A stretch of DNA of 64,000 nt, taken from positions 4,392,760-4,456,759 of the forward strand of contig NZ_CP006569.1 in NCBI RefSeq assembly GCF_000517425.1, read 5' to 3'. A program made the position numbers and the translations under genes. Below are positions 27,329 to 36,164 of the stretch, piece after piece. The first letter of the stretch is position 1; each line of letters opens with the position of its first letter. The notes below the pieces were generated by a model. That model did not search any database and was not told the DNA's origin. It saw only the letters and a program-made list of their open reading frames with translations. This DNA is from Sodalis praecaptivus. Lineage in GTDB: Bacteria; Pseudomonadota; Gammaproteobacteria; Enterobacterales; Enterobacteriaceae.

Positions 27329-29644
27329 TTAGAAGTCCACGGTCATGGAGAGTTTCAGCGAGCGCGGATCGCCCTGGGTCAGGTAGCCATCGCTGGCGGA
27401 AGCCCAGTAGTTCTCGTTGGTGACGTTTTCCACGTTGGCGCGCCAGACGATATTGTTTTTCGGCAGTTGCATGTCGTAACGCACGCCCAAATCCAGGCGG
27501 GTCCAGCCGCTGGCTTTCAGGTCATTGGCTTCATCAACATACTGTGACCCGGTACGGATCACACGACCGGTGGCGGCGACGCCGCTGAGCCACGGCAGAT
27601 CCCATTCGCCGCCCAAGACGAACTGATAGCGCGGTACGCCGATGGCGTCGTTACCATCGTTGGCGCCGTCCTGGGTTTTGGTCAACTCCGGATCCATCCA
27701 GGTGGCGCTACCGTTGAGGCGCACGCCGAGTATCGGTTCGCCGAACAGATTCAGCTCAATACCGCGGTTGCGCTCTTCGGCGTAGTTGCCGTATTCATAC
27801 TGTGCGCTGCCGTTGCTGGTACCCAGATAGCGATAGGCCGCGACCGGTTTTTTGATTTCAAACACCGCCAGCGAGCCGGCGATACGGCCGTAATCCGCTT
27901 TTACTCCCACTTCGTTTTGCTTGGACGTTTCGATGCCGGTCACCTGGCCGCCGTTGACCACGGTGCCGGAGTTATAGGTGCTGCCGGCGGTTTCGCCGGC
28001 CTGCAGCGCTTCGATATGGTTAGCATACAGGGAGATGTGTTCCCAGGGCTTCACCACCAGGCCATAGGCTGGCGTCAACTTGGTGCGCTCAAATTTGGCG
28101 GACTGCTCGCCGGTATAGGCGTAGTTAGTGACATTTACGCTCTGACGGCGCAGACCGGCAATCACTTTGACGCGATCATCAAGCATCGAAAGCGTATCCG
28201 ACAGGCTCACACCGCTGTTGTAGGTCCGGTTGGTGACGCCAGGGTTGCCCATTTTGCCGCCCGCATAGGTCGCGTCCGTCGGCTCGTCGGAATAGCTTGG
28301 ATCGTAGATATTGGTGGAGATGCTGCTGGACGAAATTTGATAGGCCGTACGTACGCGGCGGTAGCTGCTGGAGTAACCCAGGTTGACGCTATGATCGATA
28401 AAGCCGGTGTCGAATTTCCCGCGAATACCCGCCTGGCTGGAGAAGCTGTCGGAAAAATAGGGAACCCGCATCTGGCCCATGGTGGCGTCGCCGCTGTCAT
28501 TATAAGGAGTAGGCACTGAATAAGAGCCATACTCATGGGTATGATTGCCGCCAACCGCGCCATAAACCGTCCAGTCATTGGTCAGATCGTATTCGCCGCG
28601 CAGCGCGCCAAACTGGCTTTCAGTGTTGGTAAACGCCCACTTCTGGCCGTAGTTGGTGGTGGCGGAGGGCGCCTTGAGGATCTTATCCATACCGGAGGTG
28701 TACACCACTGAGCGGGCACCGTGAACCGTTTGTTTCTCGGCGCCCGCATCCAGCGAGGCGCGGAAACGATCACCGCGGTAATCCAGGCCAATGGTGCCCA
28801 GCGTCAGACGGCGTTTCTGCTCATCCACCGCCGTCTCGCCTTCGCGATGCACGCCGCTGACCCGTACGCCCCATTGGTTGTTATCGCCAAAACGGCGCGC
28901 GACGTCAAAGGCGCCGCCAACCTGAGATTTCGAGGTGTAGTCGACGGAGACGCGATTCAGCGGCTCGTCGCCGGCGCGTTTCGGTTCGATGTTTACGGTC
29001 CCCCCCACGCCGGTACCGCCGGGAGGAACGCCGTTCAGGAACGCGCTGGAGCCTTTGAGTAATTCGACGCGTTCCGCCAGCTCGGTAGCCACAAATTGGC
29101 GCGGCAGCACGCCATAGAGACCGCCGTAGGCGATATCTTCGCTGTAAAGATCAAAACCACGCACCCGGTACGACTCTTGGGTATTACCGTAGCCGTAGGT
29201 GGTCTGTACCGAAGCATCGTTACGCAACACATCGCTCAGAGAGCGGGTCTGCTGATCCTGCATCAGCTTGGAGGTATAGCCGACCACGTTAAACGGCACA
29301 TCTTGTGCCGACTGTTCGCCCAGCAGGCCCAACCGGCCGCCGTTGGCGATCTGGCCATCCAAATAGGCCGGCACCAGCCGATCGCCGCCGGGGGTAAAGC
29401 CGTTGTCCGGTTTTGCCACAACGGTAATGGTTTCCGTGCCTTTACCGGTCGCAGCAGCGGACGCAGCGCCGCCGGTTGTTGCCGGGGTCACGGTGGCGGA
29501 GGGGGTCGCTGCCGTGGATGTCGTTGCCGTGGTGGCGGCAAAGGCCGGTACGGCGAAAGAGCCGCAGCTGGCGCTAATCACTAACGCCAACAGACGCGGC
29601 GAAGAAACCTTGGCCGCAGGAAAAGCGAGACGCGCGCTGTACAT
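27329..29644 (-). CDS. TonB-dependent siderophore receptor (FcuA/FoxA-like)
   Basis: A 771-aa outer-membrane gated channel for a ferric siderophore, powered by TonB-ExbBD. It has a signal peptide (about 1-36), an Ala/Thr-rich spacer, a TonB-box-like ETITVVA (about 71-77), a plug domain (about 100-235, with SYRVRGFDLYSEDIAYGGLYG and ELLKGSSAFLNGVPPGGTGVGG), and a 22-strand barrel ending in the typical aromatic terminus TVDF. The plug resembles hydroxamate receptors of the ferrichrome/ferrioxamine group, but the ligand cannot be fixed from sequence. A Fur-box-like site lies just upstream and a terminator downstream, so it is a single-gene iron-regulated unit. Confidence 0.88.
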   Translation of the reverse strand: MYSARLAFPAAKVSSPRLLALVISASCGSFAVPAFAATTATTSTAATPSATVTPATTGGAASAAATGKGTETITVVAKPDNGFTPGGDRLVPAYLDGQIANGGRLGLLGEQSAQDVPFNVVGYTSKLMQDQQTRSLSDVLRNDASVQTTYGYGNTQESYRVRGFDLYSEDIAYGGLYGVLPRQFVATELAERVELLKGSSAFLNGVPPGGTGVGGTVNIEPKRAGDEPLNRVSVDYTSKSQVGGAFDVARRFGDNNQWGVRVSGVHREGETAVDEQKRRLTLGTIGLDYRGDRFRASLDAGAEKQTVHGARSVVYTSGMDKILKAPSATTNYGQKWAFTNTESQFGALRGEYDLTNDWTVYGAVGGNHTHEYGSYSVPTPYNDSGDATMGQMRVPYFSDSFSSQAGIRGKFDTGFIDHSVNLGYSSSYRRVRTAYQISSSSISTNIYDPSYSDEPTDATYAGGKMGNPGVTNRTYNSGVSLSDTLSMLDDRVKVIAGLRRQSVNVTNYAYTGEQSAKFERTKLTPAYGLVVKPWEHISLYANHIEALQAGETAGSTYNSGTVVNGGQVTGIETSKQNEVGVKADYGRIAGSLAVFEIKKPVAAYRYLGTSNGSAQYEYGNYAEERNRGIELNLFGEPILGVRLNGSATWMDPELTKTQDGANDGNDAIGVPRYQFVLGGEWDLPWLSGVAATGRVIRTGSQYVDEANDLKASGWTRLDLGVRYDMQLPKNNIVWRANVENVTNENYWASASDGYLTQGDPRSLKLSMTVDF

Positions 29645-29665
29645 ATACTTTTTACCCGGTTAAAT

Positions 29666-29684
29666 GTGAATGATAATAATTATT
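29666..29684 (-). promoter_or_regulatory. Fur box upstream of the siderophore receptor
   Basis: The 19-mer beginning GTGAATGATAATAATTATT matches 15 of 19 positions of GATAATGATAATCATTATC. It lies about 20-40 bp upstream of the receptor ATG in an A+T-rich segment, where Fe-Fur would block the promoter. The rest of the gap to 29961 shows no gene. Confidence 0.85.
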
Positions 29685-29961
29685 ATAAGAGTTAGTGATT
29701 ATGTAAATTCAGGTCAATTTTGCAAGAGCTTATTAACTATTTTTAATGAAAAGTTTTACGGGGGGGAAAGGCGCATCGTTAAGAAAGCGTAAAGAGGGCC
29801 TGAGCAGTCGCACGGCGCTTCCTTCGCCATCGTTAGGGCCGCCGGCCCGCGGCGACATGATACCGTCAATCGCCGCCCGCCCGCGGCGCTTGACGCCACT
29901 GCGCCCCGGCTAAGCCGCGTGGCCAGCGTGCTTACGCCGGCCAGTGCCTGGGCCGCAAGGG

Positions 29962-30720
29962 TTAAAGGTACATTCCGCCGGACGCCTCAACGCGCTGAGC
30001 GGTCATCCAGTGGCAATTATCGCTCAACAGCGCCACGACCGCCGCGCCGATATCATCCGGCAGTCCCACCCGTCCCAGGACGGTATTCTCGGCGATGACC
30101 TGATTCACCTGTTTATTATCGCGCACCGTGCCGCCGGCGAAATCCGACTCGATCGCGCCGGGCGCGAGAATATTAACCCGTATCCCGCGGCTGCCCAGCT
30201 CTTTGGCCTGATAACGGGTCAATACCTCCATCGCCCCTTTTGTCGCGGCATAGGCGGCGAAGCCGGGCGTAGTGAACCGCGTAAGCCCGCTCGACATATT
30301 CAAAATACTGCCGCCGTCGGCCAGCAGCGGCAGTAATGCCTGGGTGAGGAAGAACGGGCCTTTGACATTAATGCTCATCAATTGATCGAACTGCGCTTCG
30401 TCGGTCGCGGCAAACTCGGCATGAATGCCAATCCCGGCATTGTTCACCAAATGGTGAAACTGTGTCTGGCTAAATTTATCGTTCAGCACCTGCTGCAAAT
30501 CGCTGACGAAACCGGCAAAGCGACTGCTCTCCCCGGTATCAAGCTGCAACATGGCCGCCCGGCCCCCGCTCCATTCAATTTCCTTTACCAGCGCCTGCGC
30601 TTCCTCTGCCCGGGAGTGATAAGTGCCAATAATATCGAAACCGGCAACGGCAAGATGAATTGCGGCGTTGTAGCCCAGTCCGCGGCTGGCGCCGGTGATT
30701 AATGCAATGGGACGACTCAT
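29962..30720 (-). CDS. short-chain dehydrogenase/reductase
   Basis: A 252-aa classical SDR oxidoreductase, NAD(P)-dependent, substrate unknown. It has the Rossmann motif TGASRGLG (about 9-16), NNAG (about 92-95), the catalytic Ser of NMSSG and the YxxxK pair in YAATK, and a C-terminal end (VEASGGMYL) usual for the family. The ATG at 30720 follows AGGAG; the longer frame to 30846 runs through the divergent promoter. It diverges from the LysR gene at 30871, a common arrangement for a regulator and its target. Confidence 0.85.
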   Translation of the reverse strand: MSRPIALITGASRGLGYNAAIHLAVAGFDIIGTYHSRAEEAQALVKEIEWSGGRAAMLQLDTGESSRFAGFVSDLQQVLNDKFSQTQFHHLVNNAGIGIHAEFAATDEAQFDQLMSINVKGPFFLTQALLPLLADGGSILNMSSGLTRFTTPGFAAYAATKGAMEVLTRYQAKELGSRGIRVNILAPGAIESDFAGGTVRDNKQVNQVIAENTVLGRVGLPDDIGAAVVALLSDNCHWMTAQRVEASGGMYL

Positions 30721-30870
30721 AGCAAAACTCCTATGGCTTGCGATTGAATAACCCTGCGCCGGTTGACGCAGAACAGCGACTGTATTAATAAGAATATTGA
30801 CCGGATCGAAAGGGATAAAGAGCGTTAAACCGGAAATACTGTTCAATAAAAGCTAACAATCAAGGAAGCG

Positions 30871-31779
30871 ATGATGAACAAACTGGCGGTGCTGCAAAGC
30901 TTTGTGCGGGTTGTCGAGCTGGCAAGTTTTACCCAGGCGGGCAACAGTCTCGGTCTGCCTAAATCAACCATGTCCGAGCACATCCAAACGCTGGAGAGCG
31001 TGATGGGTGCCCGATTGCTGCACCGCACCACTCGCCGGGTGACGCCGACGCAGGACGGCCTGGTCCTGTATGAACGCGCGCGGGACGTACTGGCCTCGAT
31101 GGATGAACTGGACGGCTTGTTCCGCCAGCAGGGACCGGTGTTGGCCGGCAGACTGCGCGTCGACATGCCCACTGCCTTTGCCCGACTGGAAGTCTTCCCG
31201 CGCCTGGGGGAATTTTTACAGGCGCATCCGGCTATCCAGGTGGAAATAAGTTGCACCGACAGACGGGTGGATGTCGTGCGCGAGGGTTTCGATTGCGTGG
31301 TGCGCATCGGCCAGTTAAACGACGCCAACCTGGTAGCGCGCCGCCTGGGAAAACTGCGCATGGTCAATTGCGCCAGTCCGGCCTACTTGCAGGCCCATGG
31401 CATACCCGCCACCCCTGCCGACCTGGATCATCATGTCTTGATAGATTATGTCCAAGTTTTGGGGTCGCAATCGACGGGATTTGTCTATCAACAACAGGGC
31501 CGCAGTGTCAGCCGGCAAATGCCCGTCCGGGTCACGGTGAATAATGCCGATGCCTATGAAGCGGCCTGTCTACACGGACTGGGAATTATTCAGGTTCCCG
31601 TCGCCCGTTATGTTGACCTTTTCACCAGCGGTCAACTGGTGGAGATATTGCCCGATTACCGGCCGCTGCCCATGGATATTACACTACTTTATGCCCACCG
31701 TCGCCATCTGCCCCCGCGGGTAAAGGTGTTTATGGATTGGCTGGCGGACCTGATTACCCCAGGGGTATTTCCCGGTTGA
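30871..31779 (+). CDS. LysR-family transcriptional regulator
   Basis: A 302-aa LysR protein with an N-terminal HTH (FVRVVELASFTQAGNSLGLPKSTMSEHIQTLE, about 10-42) and an effector domain of the type found in short-chain-dehydrogenase and efflux regulators (VEISCTDRRVDVVREGFDCVVRIG). AAGGAAGCG precedes two adjacent ATGs (30871, 30874). Divergence from the SDR gene suggests it controls that gene and itself. Confidence 0.85.
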   Translation: MMNKLAVLQSFVRVVELASFTQAGNSLGLPKSTMSEHIQTLESVMGARLLHRTTRRVTPTQDGLVLYERARDVLASMDELDGLFRQQGPVLAGRLRVDMPTAFARLEVFPRLGEFLQAHPAIQVEISCTDRRVDVVREGFDCVVRIGQLNDANLVARRLGKLRMVNCASPAYLQAHGIPATPADLDHHVLIDYVQVLGSQSTGFVYQQQGRSVSRQMPVRVTVNNADAYEAACLHGLGIIQVPVARYVDLFTSGQLVEILPDYRPLPMDITLLYAHRRHLPPRVKVFMDWLADLITPGVFPG

Positions 31780-31814
31780 ACCGGCATGTCGAAAGGACCA
31801 CAGACGCCACGGCC

Positions 31815-31856
31815 GCTGACCGCCGACCGCCGACAGCCGACAGCCGACCGCCGTTG
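31815..31856 (+). repeat. heptamer array, GCCGACC/GCCGACA type
   Basis: Six consecutive 7-bp units, GCTGACC, GCCGACC, GCCGACA, GCCGACA, GCCGACC, GCCGTTG, begin 36 bp behind the LysR stop. The unit is a G+C-richer version of the GCTGATA heptamers 160 bp further on. Confidence 0.85.
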
Positions 31857-31936
31857 GAGGATCCCCCGCCACGGCGCGCCGGGCAAAACGAAACGCACCG
31901 ACCCACGTCGCCTAAATCCGCGCCGTTTCCGGCCGG

Positions 31937-31968
31937 CCTTGGCGCGTCAAACCCCCTGACGCGCAAGG
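31937..31968 (+). terminator. hairpin behind the LysR gene
   Basis: CCTT-g-GCGCGTCA pairs with TGACGCGC-AAGG across a 7-nt loop: 12 bp with one bulged G. No T-run follows, so it is a weak terminator candidate lying between two heptamer arrays. Confidence 0.45.
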
Positions 31969-32016
31969 GCTAATGCATAACGCCTAATGCTTTACGCTAA
32001 TGCCTAATGCCAGAGG

Positions 32017-32245
32017 GCTAATGGCTAATGGCTAATGGCTGATGGCTAATAGCTGATGGCTGATAGCTGATAGCTGATAGCTGATAGCTGATAGCTGATA
32101 GCTGATAGCTGATGCTTAATGCCAAAAGCCAAAAGCCAAATGCCTGATGCCAAATGCCTGATGCCTGATGCCTGATGCCTGATGCCTGATGCCTGATGCC
32201 TGATGCCTGGTGCCTGGTGCCTGGTGCCTGGTGCCTGGTGCCTGG
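32017..32245 (+). repeat. large heptamer array with drifting unit sequence
   Basis: Successive 7-bp blocks fill about 230 bp: GCTAATG x3 (from 32017), mixed GCTGATG/GCTAATA, GCTGATA x7 (32059-32107), a short degenerate stretch with AAAAGCC, TGCCTGA x7 (32155-32203) and TGCCTGG x6 (32204-32245). Degenerate CTAATGC units continue upstream to about 31970. The array stops 6 bp before the stop codon of the minus-strand gene at 32252. Each block differs from the next by one or two bases, as if single variants had spread by successive amplification. Confidence 0.97.
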
Positions 32246-32251
32246 TGCAGA

Positions 32252-33073
32252 TTAATTGCGGCTCAGGTAATCCGCCAGGAAATATTGCGGACTCAGTTGC
32301 GCCGACAGCGTAGCATCATAGGCGACCGGATAAGCCTGTGTCTCGCCGGGCAAAGTGATGCGTCCCGAGCCGTCTTTCGCGACAGTGAGCGCGACAAAGC
32401 GTTTGCCCTGCACATTAAGCCAATAAAGGCTCTCCGCGGCGGTTTTTTTTACTTCCAGCTTTTGGATCTTGCCCTCCCAGGCGTGTTTGCTGCCGCTGAA
32501 CTGCACCAGCGCTTCGCTTACCCGGGTGGGACCATAACGCAGTACCAAGACATCGATTCCGTCGGGGCCGGTATAGACACTGACTTCATCACCCACCTCC
32601 TGGCGCGCCGGCATATCCATCGGCGCGGCGGGCATCAGCGGCCGCGGCATGAGGCGCTGAGGACCGCGCGACGGAGGGTTATTGGCTTCCTTCGCCGCGC
32701 CGCCAGGGGGATCCTGCAGACTTGGCGTTAGCCCTTGCGCCTTGCGGTAGCGCTGCAAAGCCTCATGAGCCGCTAGCGCCGCGCCATCCGCCGCCGCGAC
32801 CGTTGACGGCGCATTAACCGTCTCGGCGGCGGGTACCCTACCCACGGCGGTAACGGCATTTTTTTGTGGCACGGCGGCAGAACCCTGCGGCGCGGCGGGG
32901 GTATCAGTCGTTTGCGTGGCGCCAACGGCGTCAGCCGGCGCGGACGCCGCAGCATTGGGCGTCTCTGTTGCGGCGGTCATTTCACCCTGCGCATTAGTGG
33001 CTGACTGGGCGCCGGCCGGCAATGCCAGCATTAATACTATCAATGGCCAACAGGGCCCGATACATGATTCCAT
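32252..33073 (-). CDS. unknown exported Ala/Pro-rich protein
   Basis: A 273-aa product I do not recognise. It starts with a signal-peptide-like segment (MESCIGPCWPLIVLMLALPAGAQS), so it should be exported. Residues about 25-165 are low-complexity, rich in Ala, Thr and Pro, probably disordered. The C-terminal 110 residues look folded, with alternating polar and hydrophobic strands (VSVYTGPDGIDVLVLRYG, YWLNVQGKRFVALTVAKDGSGRITLPG) and a final YFLADYLSRN. An alternative start at 33103 adds ten residues. It stands alone, with repeat arrays on its 3' side and a 27-bp duplication on its 5' side. Confidence 0.6.
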   Translation of the reverse strand: MESCIGPCWPLIVLMLALPAGAQSATNAQGEMTAATETPNAAASAPADAVGATQTTDTPAAPQGSAAVPQKNAVTAVGRVPAAETVNAPSTVAAADGAALAAHEALQRYRKAQGLTPSLQDPPGGAAKEANNPPSRGPQRLMPRPLMPAAPMDMPARQEVGDEVSVYTGPDGIDVLVLRYGPTRVSEALVQFSGSKHAWEGKIQKLEVKKTAAESLYWLNVQGKRFVALTVAKDGSGRITLPGETQAYPVAYDATLSAQLSPQYFLADYLSRN

Positions 33074-33274
33074 AACGATCCAGAAGATAAAGTTAACGGC
33101 CAACGCGGCGGCCTGCTAAGGCAGAGCGCGCCTTCCCTGCCGCACAAGCCGCGCCGGCGGCGGCGCTATGGGCATAACCTCACGGTCGGTGATGAAGCTC
33201 TAGTATGACGCAGGATGCTCAGGGACGACAGCCAGCATAACGCCGCATAGCGTAACCGGATAGATGAGTACCTC

Positions 33275-33328
33275 AATAAACGTTGCGGCCCCTCCCGCCT
33301 GAATAAACGTTGCGGCCCCTCCCGCCTG
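33275..33328 (+). repeat. 27-bp perfect tandem duplication
   Basis: Two identical 27-bp units (33275-33301 and 33302-33328), each opening AATAAACGTTGCGG and closing CCCGCCTG. They lie in the 450-bp gap between the divergent unknown gene and the ssuA-like gene, where I see no coding sequence. Confidence 0.95.
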
Positions 33329-33523
33329 GCGATGCCTCGTTAGAGACCGCGGCGCGATAAGCGTGTCGCCATTGGCGCAATAGCCCGCGGGGTGAACCAG
33401 CGCCAGTTCGCCGTTTCATCCGAGCATTGTTAAAGCACATTATTCGCTAAGCGTGCGCAAAAAAGTTGTTTGTTATCAATGCGCGGGCTGGTTAGGGTGA
33501 ACGCTTTCACAGGGGAGCGTTCC

Positions 33524-34528
33524 ATGTTGTTATCGGCTTATTTACGCTTTAAAATCTGCTGGCGGGCCACATGGCCATTATGGATAAGTCTGCTTTGCAT
33601 GACGTCCGCCTCCGCCGCCGCGCCGTTGGCCAAAGAGTCACAGACCGTACTGCGCGTCGGCGTCGCCAGCCGTCTGGGCCAGGATTTGTGGTTTAAAGCT
33701 TCCGGCGAAGATCAACACTTACCTTACACCGTGCAATGGGTAAATTTCGACGCCGCGCCGCCGGCGATGGATGCCTTGCTGGCGGATTCGATCGACACCT
33801 TTTGGGGCGGCGACACCCCTGCCGTGTTTCTCGCTTATAACCAGCGCGATGCCAAAGTCGTGGCGGCCAGTGAAAAGGGTCTGTTTGGCGCGCTGCTGGT
33901 AGCAAAAGACTCCCCTATAACCACCGTCGAGCAGCTGAAAGGGAAAAAAATCGCCGTCTATCGCGGCTCAGGATTCCACAACAGCCTGCTGTCCATCCTA
34001 CAGGATCACGGCCTGTCCGCCGACGATGTGCAGTTGAGCTATCTGGCGCCGGCGGAGGGATTGGCGGCGCTGACGCAAGGTCGAGTTGCTGCCTGGGGCA
34101 TTTGGGATCCGAACGCGGCCATTGCCGAGAAAACCTTCGGCGCCCGCATTCTTGCCACACCGCGCACCTTTAGCCTCGGTTTGCAGTTTGCCTCGCAGAA
34201 GACCCTGGCAGACAGAGGAAAATCCCAAGCGTTACAGGACTTCTTATTGCGCAGCTACCGCGCGACCGCCTGGCTACGCGCGCACCCGCAACGGTGGGCG
34301 GAGCTGCAAGCGAAAGAGGCCAATATCAGCCCCGACGTAGCGCGCCTGGCCGCTTCCCGCGTAGGTGGACAATTCGTGCCGATCGACGCCGGCCTTGATA
34401 AGGCGGTACAAACTATCGCCGATAACTTTTACCGGCTCGGGATCATTGACCATGCCACCGACGTCAGCCCCGTCTTTGATGCGCGCTACACCGCCTTTTT
34501 GCAGCAACGGCTTCTGGAGAAAAAATAA
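33524..34528 (+). CDS. SsuA-like sulfonate-binding periplasmic protein
   Basis: A 334-aa substrate-binding protein of the sulfonate/nitrate/taurine ABC family, predicted to capture aliphatic sulfonates in the periplasm. It has a signal peptide (about 1-33, ending SASAA), then LRVGVASRLGQDLW, DTFWGGDTPAVF and LKGKKIAVYRGSGFHNSLLSIL, typical of the SsuA fold. The ATG at 33524 has AGGGGAG upstream; earlier in-frame ATGs do not. Its stop overlaps the next start (TAATG). It heads a three-gene operon with an OsmC protein and an SsuD-like monooxygenase but no permease or ATPase. Confidence 0.85.
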   Translation: MLLSAYLRFKICWRATWPLWISLLCMTSASAAAPLAKESQTVLRVGVASRLGQDLWFKASGEDQHLPYTVQWVNFDAAPPAMDALLADSIDTFWGGDTPAVFLAYNQRDAKVVAASEKGLFGALLVAKDSPITTVEQLKGKKIAVYRGSGFHNSLLSILQDHGLSADDVQLSYLAPAEGLAALTQGRVAAWGIWDPNAAIAEKTFGARILATPRTFSLGLQFASQKTLADRGKSQALQDFLLRSYRATAWLRAHPQRWAELQAKEANISPDVARLAASRVGGQFVPIDAGLDKAVQTIADNFYRLGIIDHATDVSPVFDARYTAFLQQRLLEKK

Positions 34529-35061
34529 TGTCCGGTTTACGTGAATACCTCCAGGTTAAACGCGAAAAAATGTTGGCCTGGCGCAAAAAAATCAGCGCAG
34601 ACGGCAGTCAGCCCAGCACGATTTCCGCGCAGGTAACGGCTGAGGGCCGCAGCGGCGTGCGCCGTATCCGTATCAAGGATCATCAAATTATTCTCGACAG
34701 CCCGCCGGAGCTGGCAGGCTACGGCCTCGGTCCCGGCTCGCAGGAAGTGCAGCTCGGCGTATTGGGCAGTTGCCTCACCCATGTCTACCTGACGCAGGCG
34801 GCGCTGCAATCGGTGCCGCTGGATGCCTTGTCGGTAAACGTTACGGCGGAAATCGACCATCGCGCCACTCAGGAAGCGTTCGCGCACTTGCCGGTATGGC
34901 CGCAAAATGTGCGCTATACCGTACAGGTATCCTCCCCCGCCAGCGACGAGCAGTTGGCCGCCGTGCTGGCGGCGGTGGAAAAAACCTGTCCGATTTATAA
35001 TTTTCTCATACGGCCCCAAACAATTACCGGCGCCGTGCAGCGCATCCAGGCTGAAGGCTGA
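34528..35061 (+). CDS. OsmC-family protein
   Basis: A 177-aa OsmC/Ohr-fold protein. The two cysteines usual for the family's thiol peroxidase chemistry are present, in LGSCLTHVYLTQAA (about residue 82) and EKTCPIYNFL (about 152). The core domain is residues about 35-175, preceded by a basic helix. Its coupling (TAATG) to an SsuA-like gene and its position before an SsuD-like monooxygenase suggest a role in organosulfur use or in removing peroxide made by the flavin enzyme; this is inference. Confidence 0.8.
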   Translation: MSGLREYLQVKREKMLAWRKKISADGSQPSTISAQVTAEGRSGVRRIRIKDHQIILDSPPELAGYGLGPGSQEVQLGVLGSCLTHVYLTQAALQSVPLDALSVNVTAEIDHRATQEAFAHLPVWPQNVRYTVQVSSPASDEQLAAVLAAVEKTCPIYNFLIRPQTITGAVQRIQAEG

Positions 35062-35066
35062 TCGCT

Positions 35067-36164
35067 ATGGCGTTTAACATTATTGGTCATGTCCCCCACA
35101 ACGCCTTCAGTGAACAACCGGAAGCACGCCGCGCCGCCGAGATCGATCTGCCGTGGATTAGCGAATGCGCCCGCATTCACGAGCGGGCGGGCTTTGACAG
35201 CGTTCTGATAGGCCACGACGCCTGGCGGCCAAACGCCTGGCTGTTGGCCGCCCATATTGCCGCGCAAACGGAACGGCTAGGCGTCTGTATTGCCGAAAGA
35301 CCCGGTACCGCACTACCCACTTATGTCGCCCGCCAGGCCATCACGCTTGAGCGGCTAGCGGGACGCGGCCGCGTAACGCTACATGTAGTAACGGGCGGCA
35401 GCGAAAAAGACCAGCGACGGGATGGCGATCAAATCGATTATGCCAGACGCTACGATCGCTGCGCCGAATATCTGGACATCGTGCGCCAGACCTGGCGCGC
35501 GGCGGCGCCCTTCGATTACCAGGGCGACTATTTTCAACTGCGCGAGGCCTGGTCGCCGGCGCAACCGCTGGCGCACGGCAGCATCGGTTTATCCTTTGCC
35601 GGCACGTCGGAGGAGGCGCTGGATTTATCGGCTCGTTATGCGGACCTGCATATGCTGTGGGGCGAACCGCTGGCGGAGACGGCGCAAAAAATTGCCACAT
35701 TGCAGCAACGTGCCGCCGCTCAGGGTCGCCAGCTGCAATTTTCCATTTCGCAGCGCGCGATTGTGGAAGACAGTGAAAAACTGGCGTGGGAAAAAGCGGA
35801 GCATCTGTATCAGCAGGCGCTGAAGCAGCTGGGACCGAAAGCGGACCAGCCTGCCGATTTCAAACTGGATATGCAGCAATCCGCCAGCGCACGACAGCTT
35901 AACGAACTTGCTGCCCGGCGCGATATCTATGACGAACGATTATGGATGAAATATGCCCGCGTACTGAAAGTGGGCGGATCTACCACCGCCCTGGTCGGTA
36001 CGGCGGAGCAGGTCGCGGAAGCGTTTTTACGCTACCGCCAGTTGGGAGTTTCCGCCTGGTATCTGCGCGGCTGGGATATTGCCGAAGACGCGCGCCGCTA
36101 TGGCGAGCAACTTATCCCATTATTGCGCGCGCGCGTGGCGGCAGCTGAGGAGGCGTTAGCGTAA
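35067..36164 (+). CDS. SsuD-like FMNH2-dependent alkanesulfonate monooxygenase
   Basis: A 365-aa luciferase-fold (LLM) flavin monooxygenase predicted to split sulfonates to sulfite and aldehyde with O2 and FMNH2. It shows the SsuD pattern LERLAGRGRVTLHVVTGG, HYDRCAEYLDIVRQTW-like YDRCAEYLDIVRQTW, and FDYQGDYFQL. It starts 5 bp after the OsmC stop, so the three genes form one transcript. No flavin reductase (SsuE) is adjacent. Alternative members of the family act on other thio compounds, so the exact substrate is open. Confidence 0.85.
   Translation: MAFNIIGHVPHNAFSEQPEARRAAEIDLPWISECARIHERAGFDSVLIGHDAWRPNAWLLAAHIAAQTERLGVCIAERPGTALPTYVARQAITLERLAGRGRVTLHVVTGGSEKDQRRDGDQIDYARRYDRCAEYLDIVRQTWRAAAPFDYQGDYFQLREAWSPAQPLAHGSIGLSFAGTSEEALDLSARYADLHMLWGEPLAETAQKIATLQQRAAAQGRQLQFSISQRAIVEDSEKLAWEKAEHLYQQALKQLGPKADQPADFKLDMQQSASARQLNELAARRDIYDERLWMKYARVLKVGGSTTALVGTAEQVAEAFLRYRQLGVSAWYLRGWDIAEDARRYGEQLIPLLRARVAAAEEALA

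Noticed and set aside
32210-32731. 173-codon plus-strand frame that starts within the TGCCTGG heptamers
   Set aside because: It is antisense to the exported-protein gene and begins in repeats; the minus frame has a signal peptide and better codon pattern.
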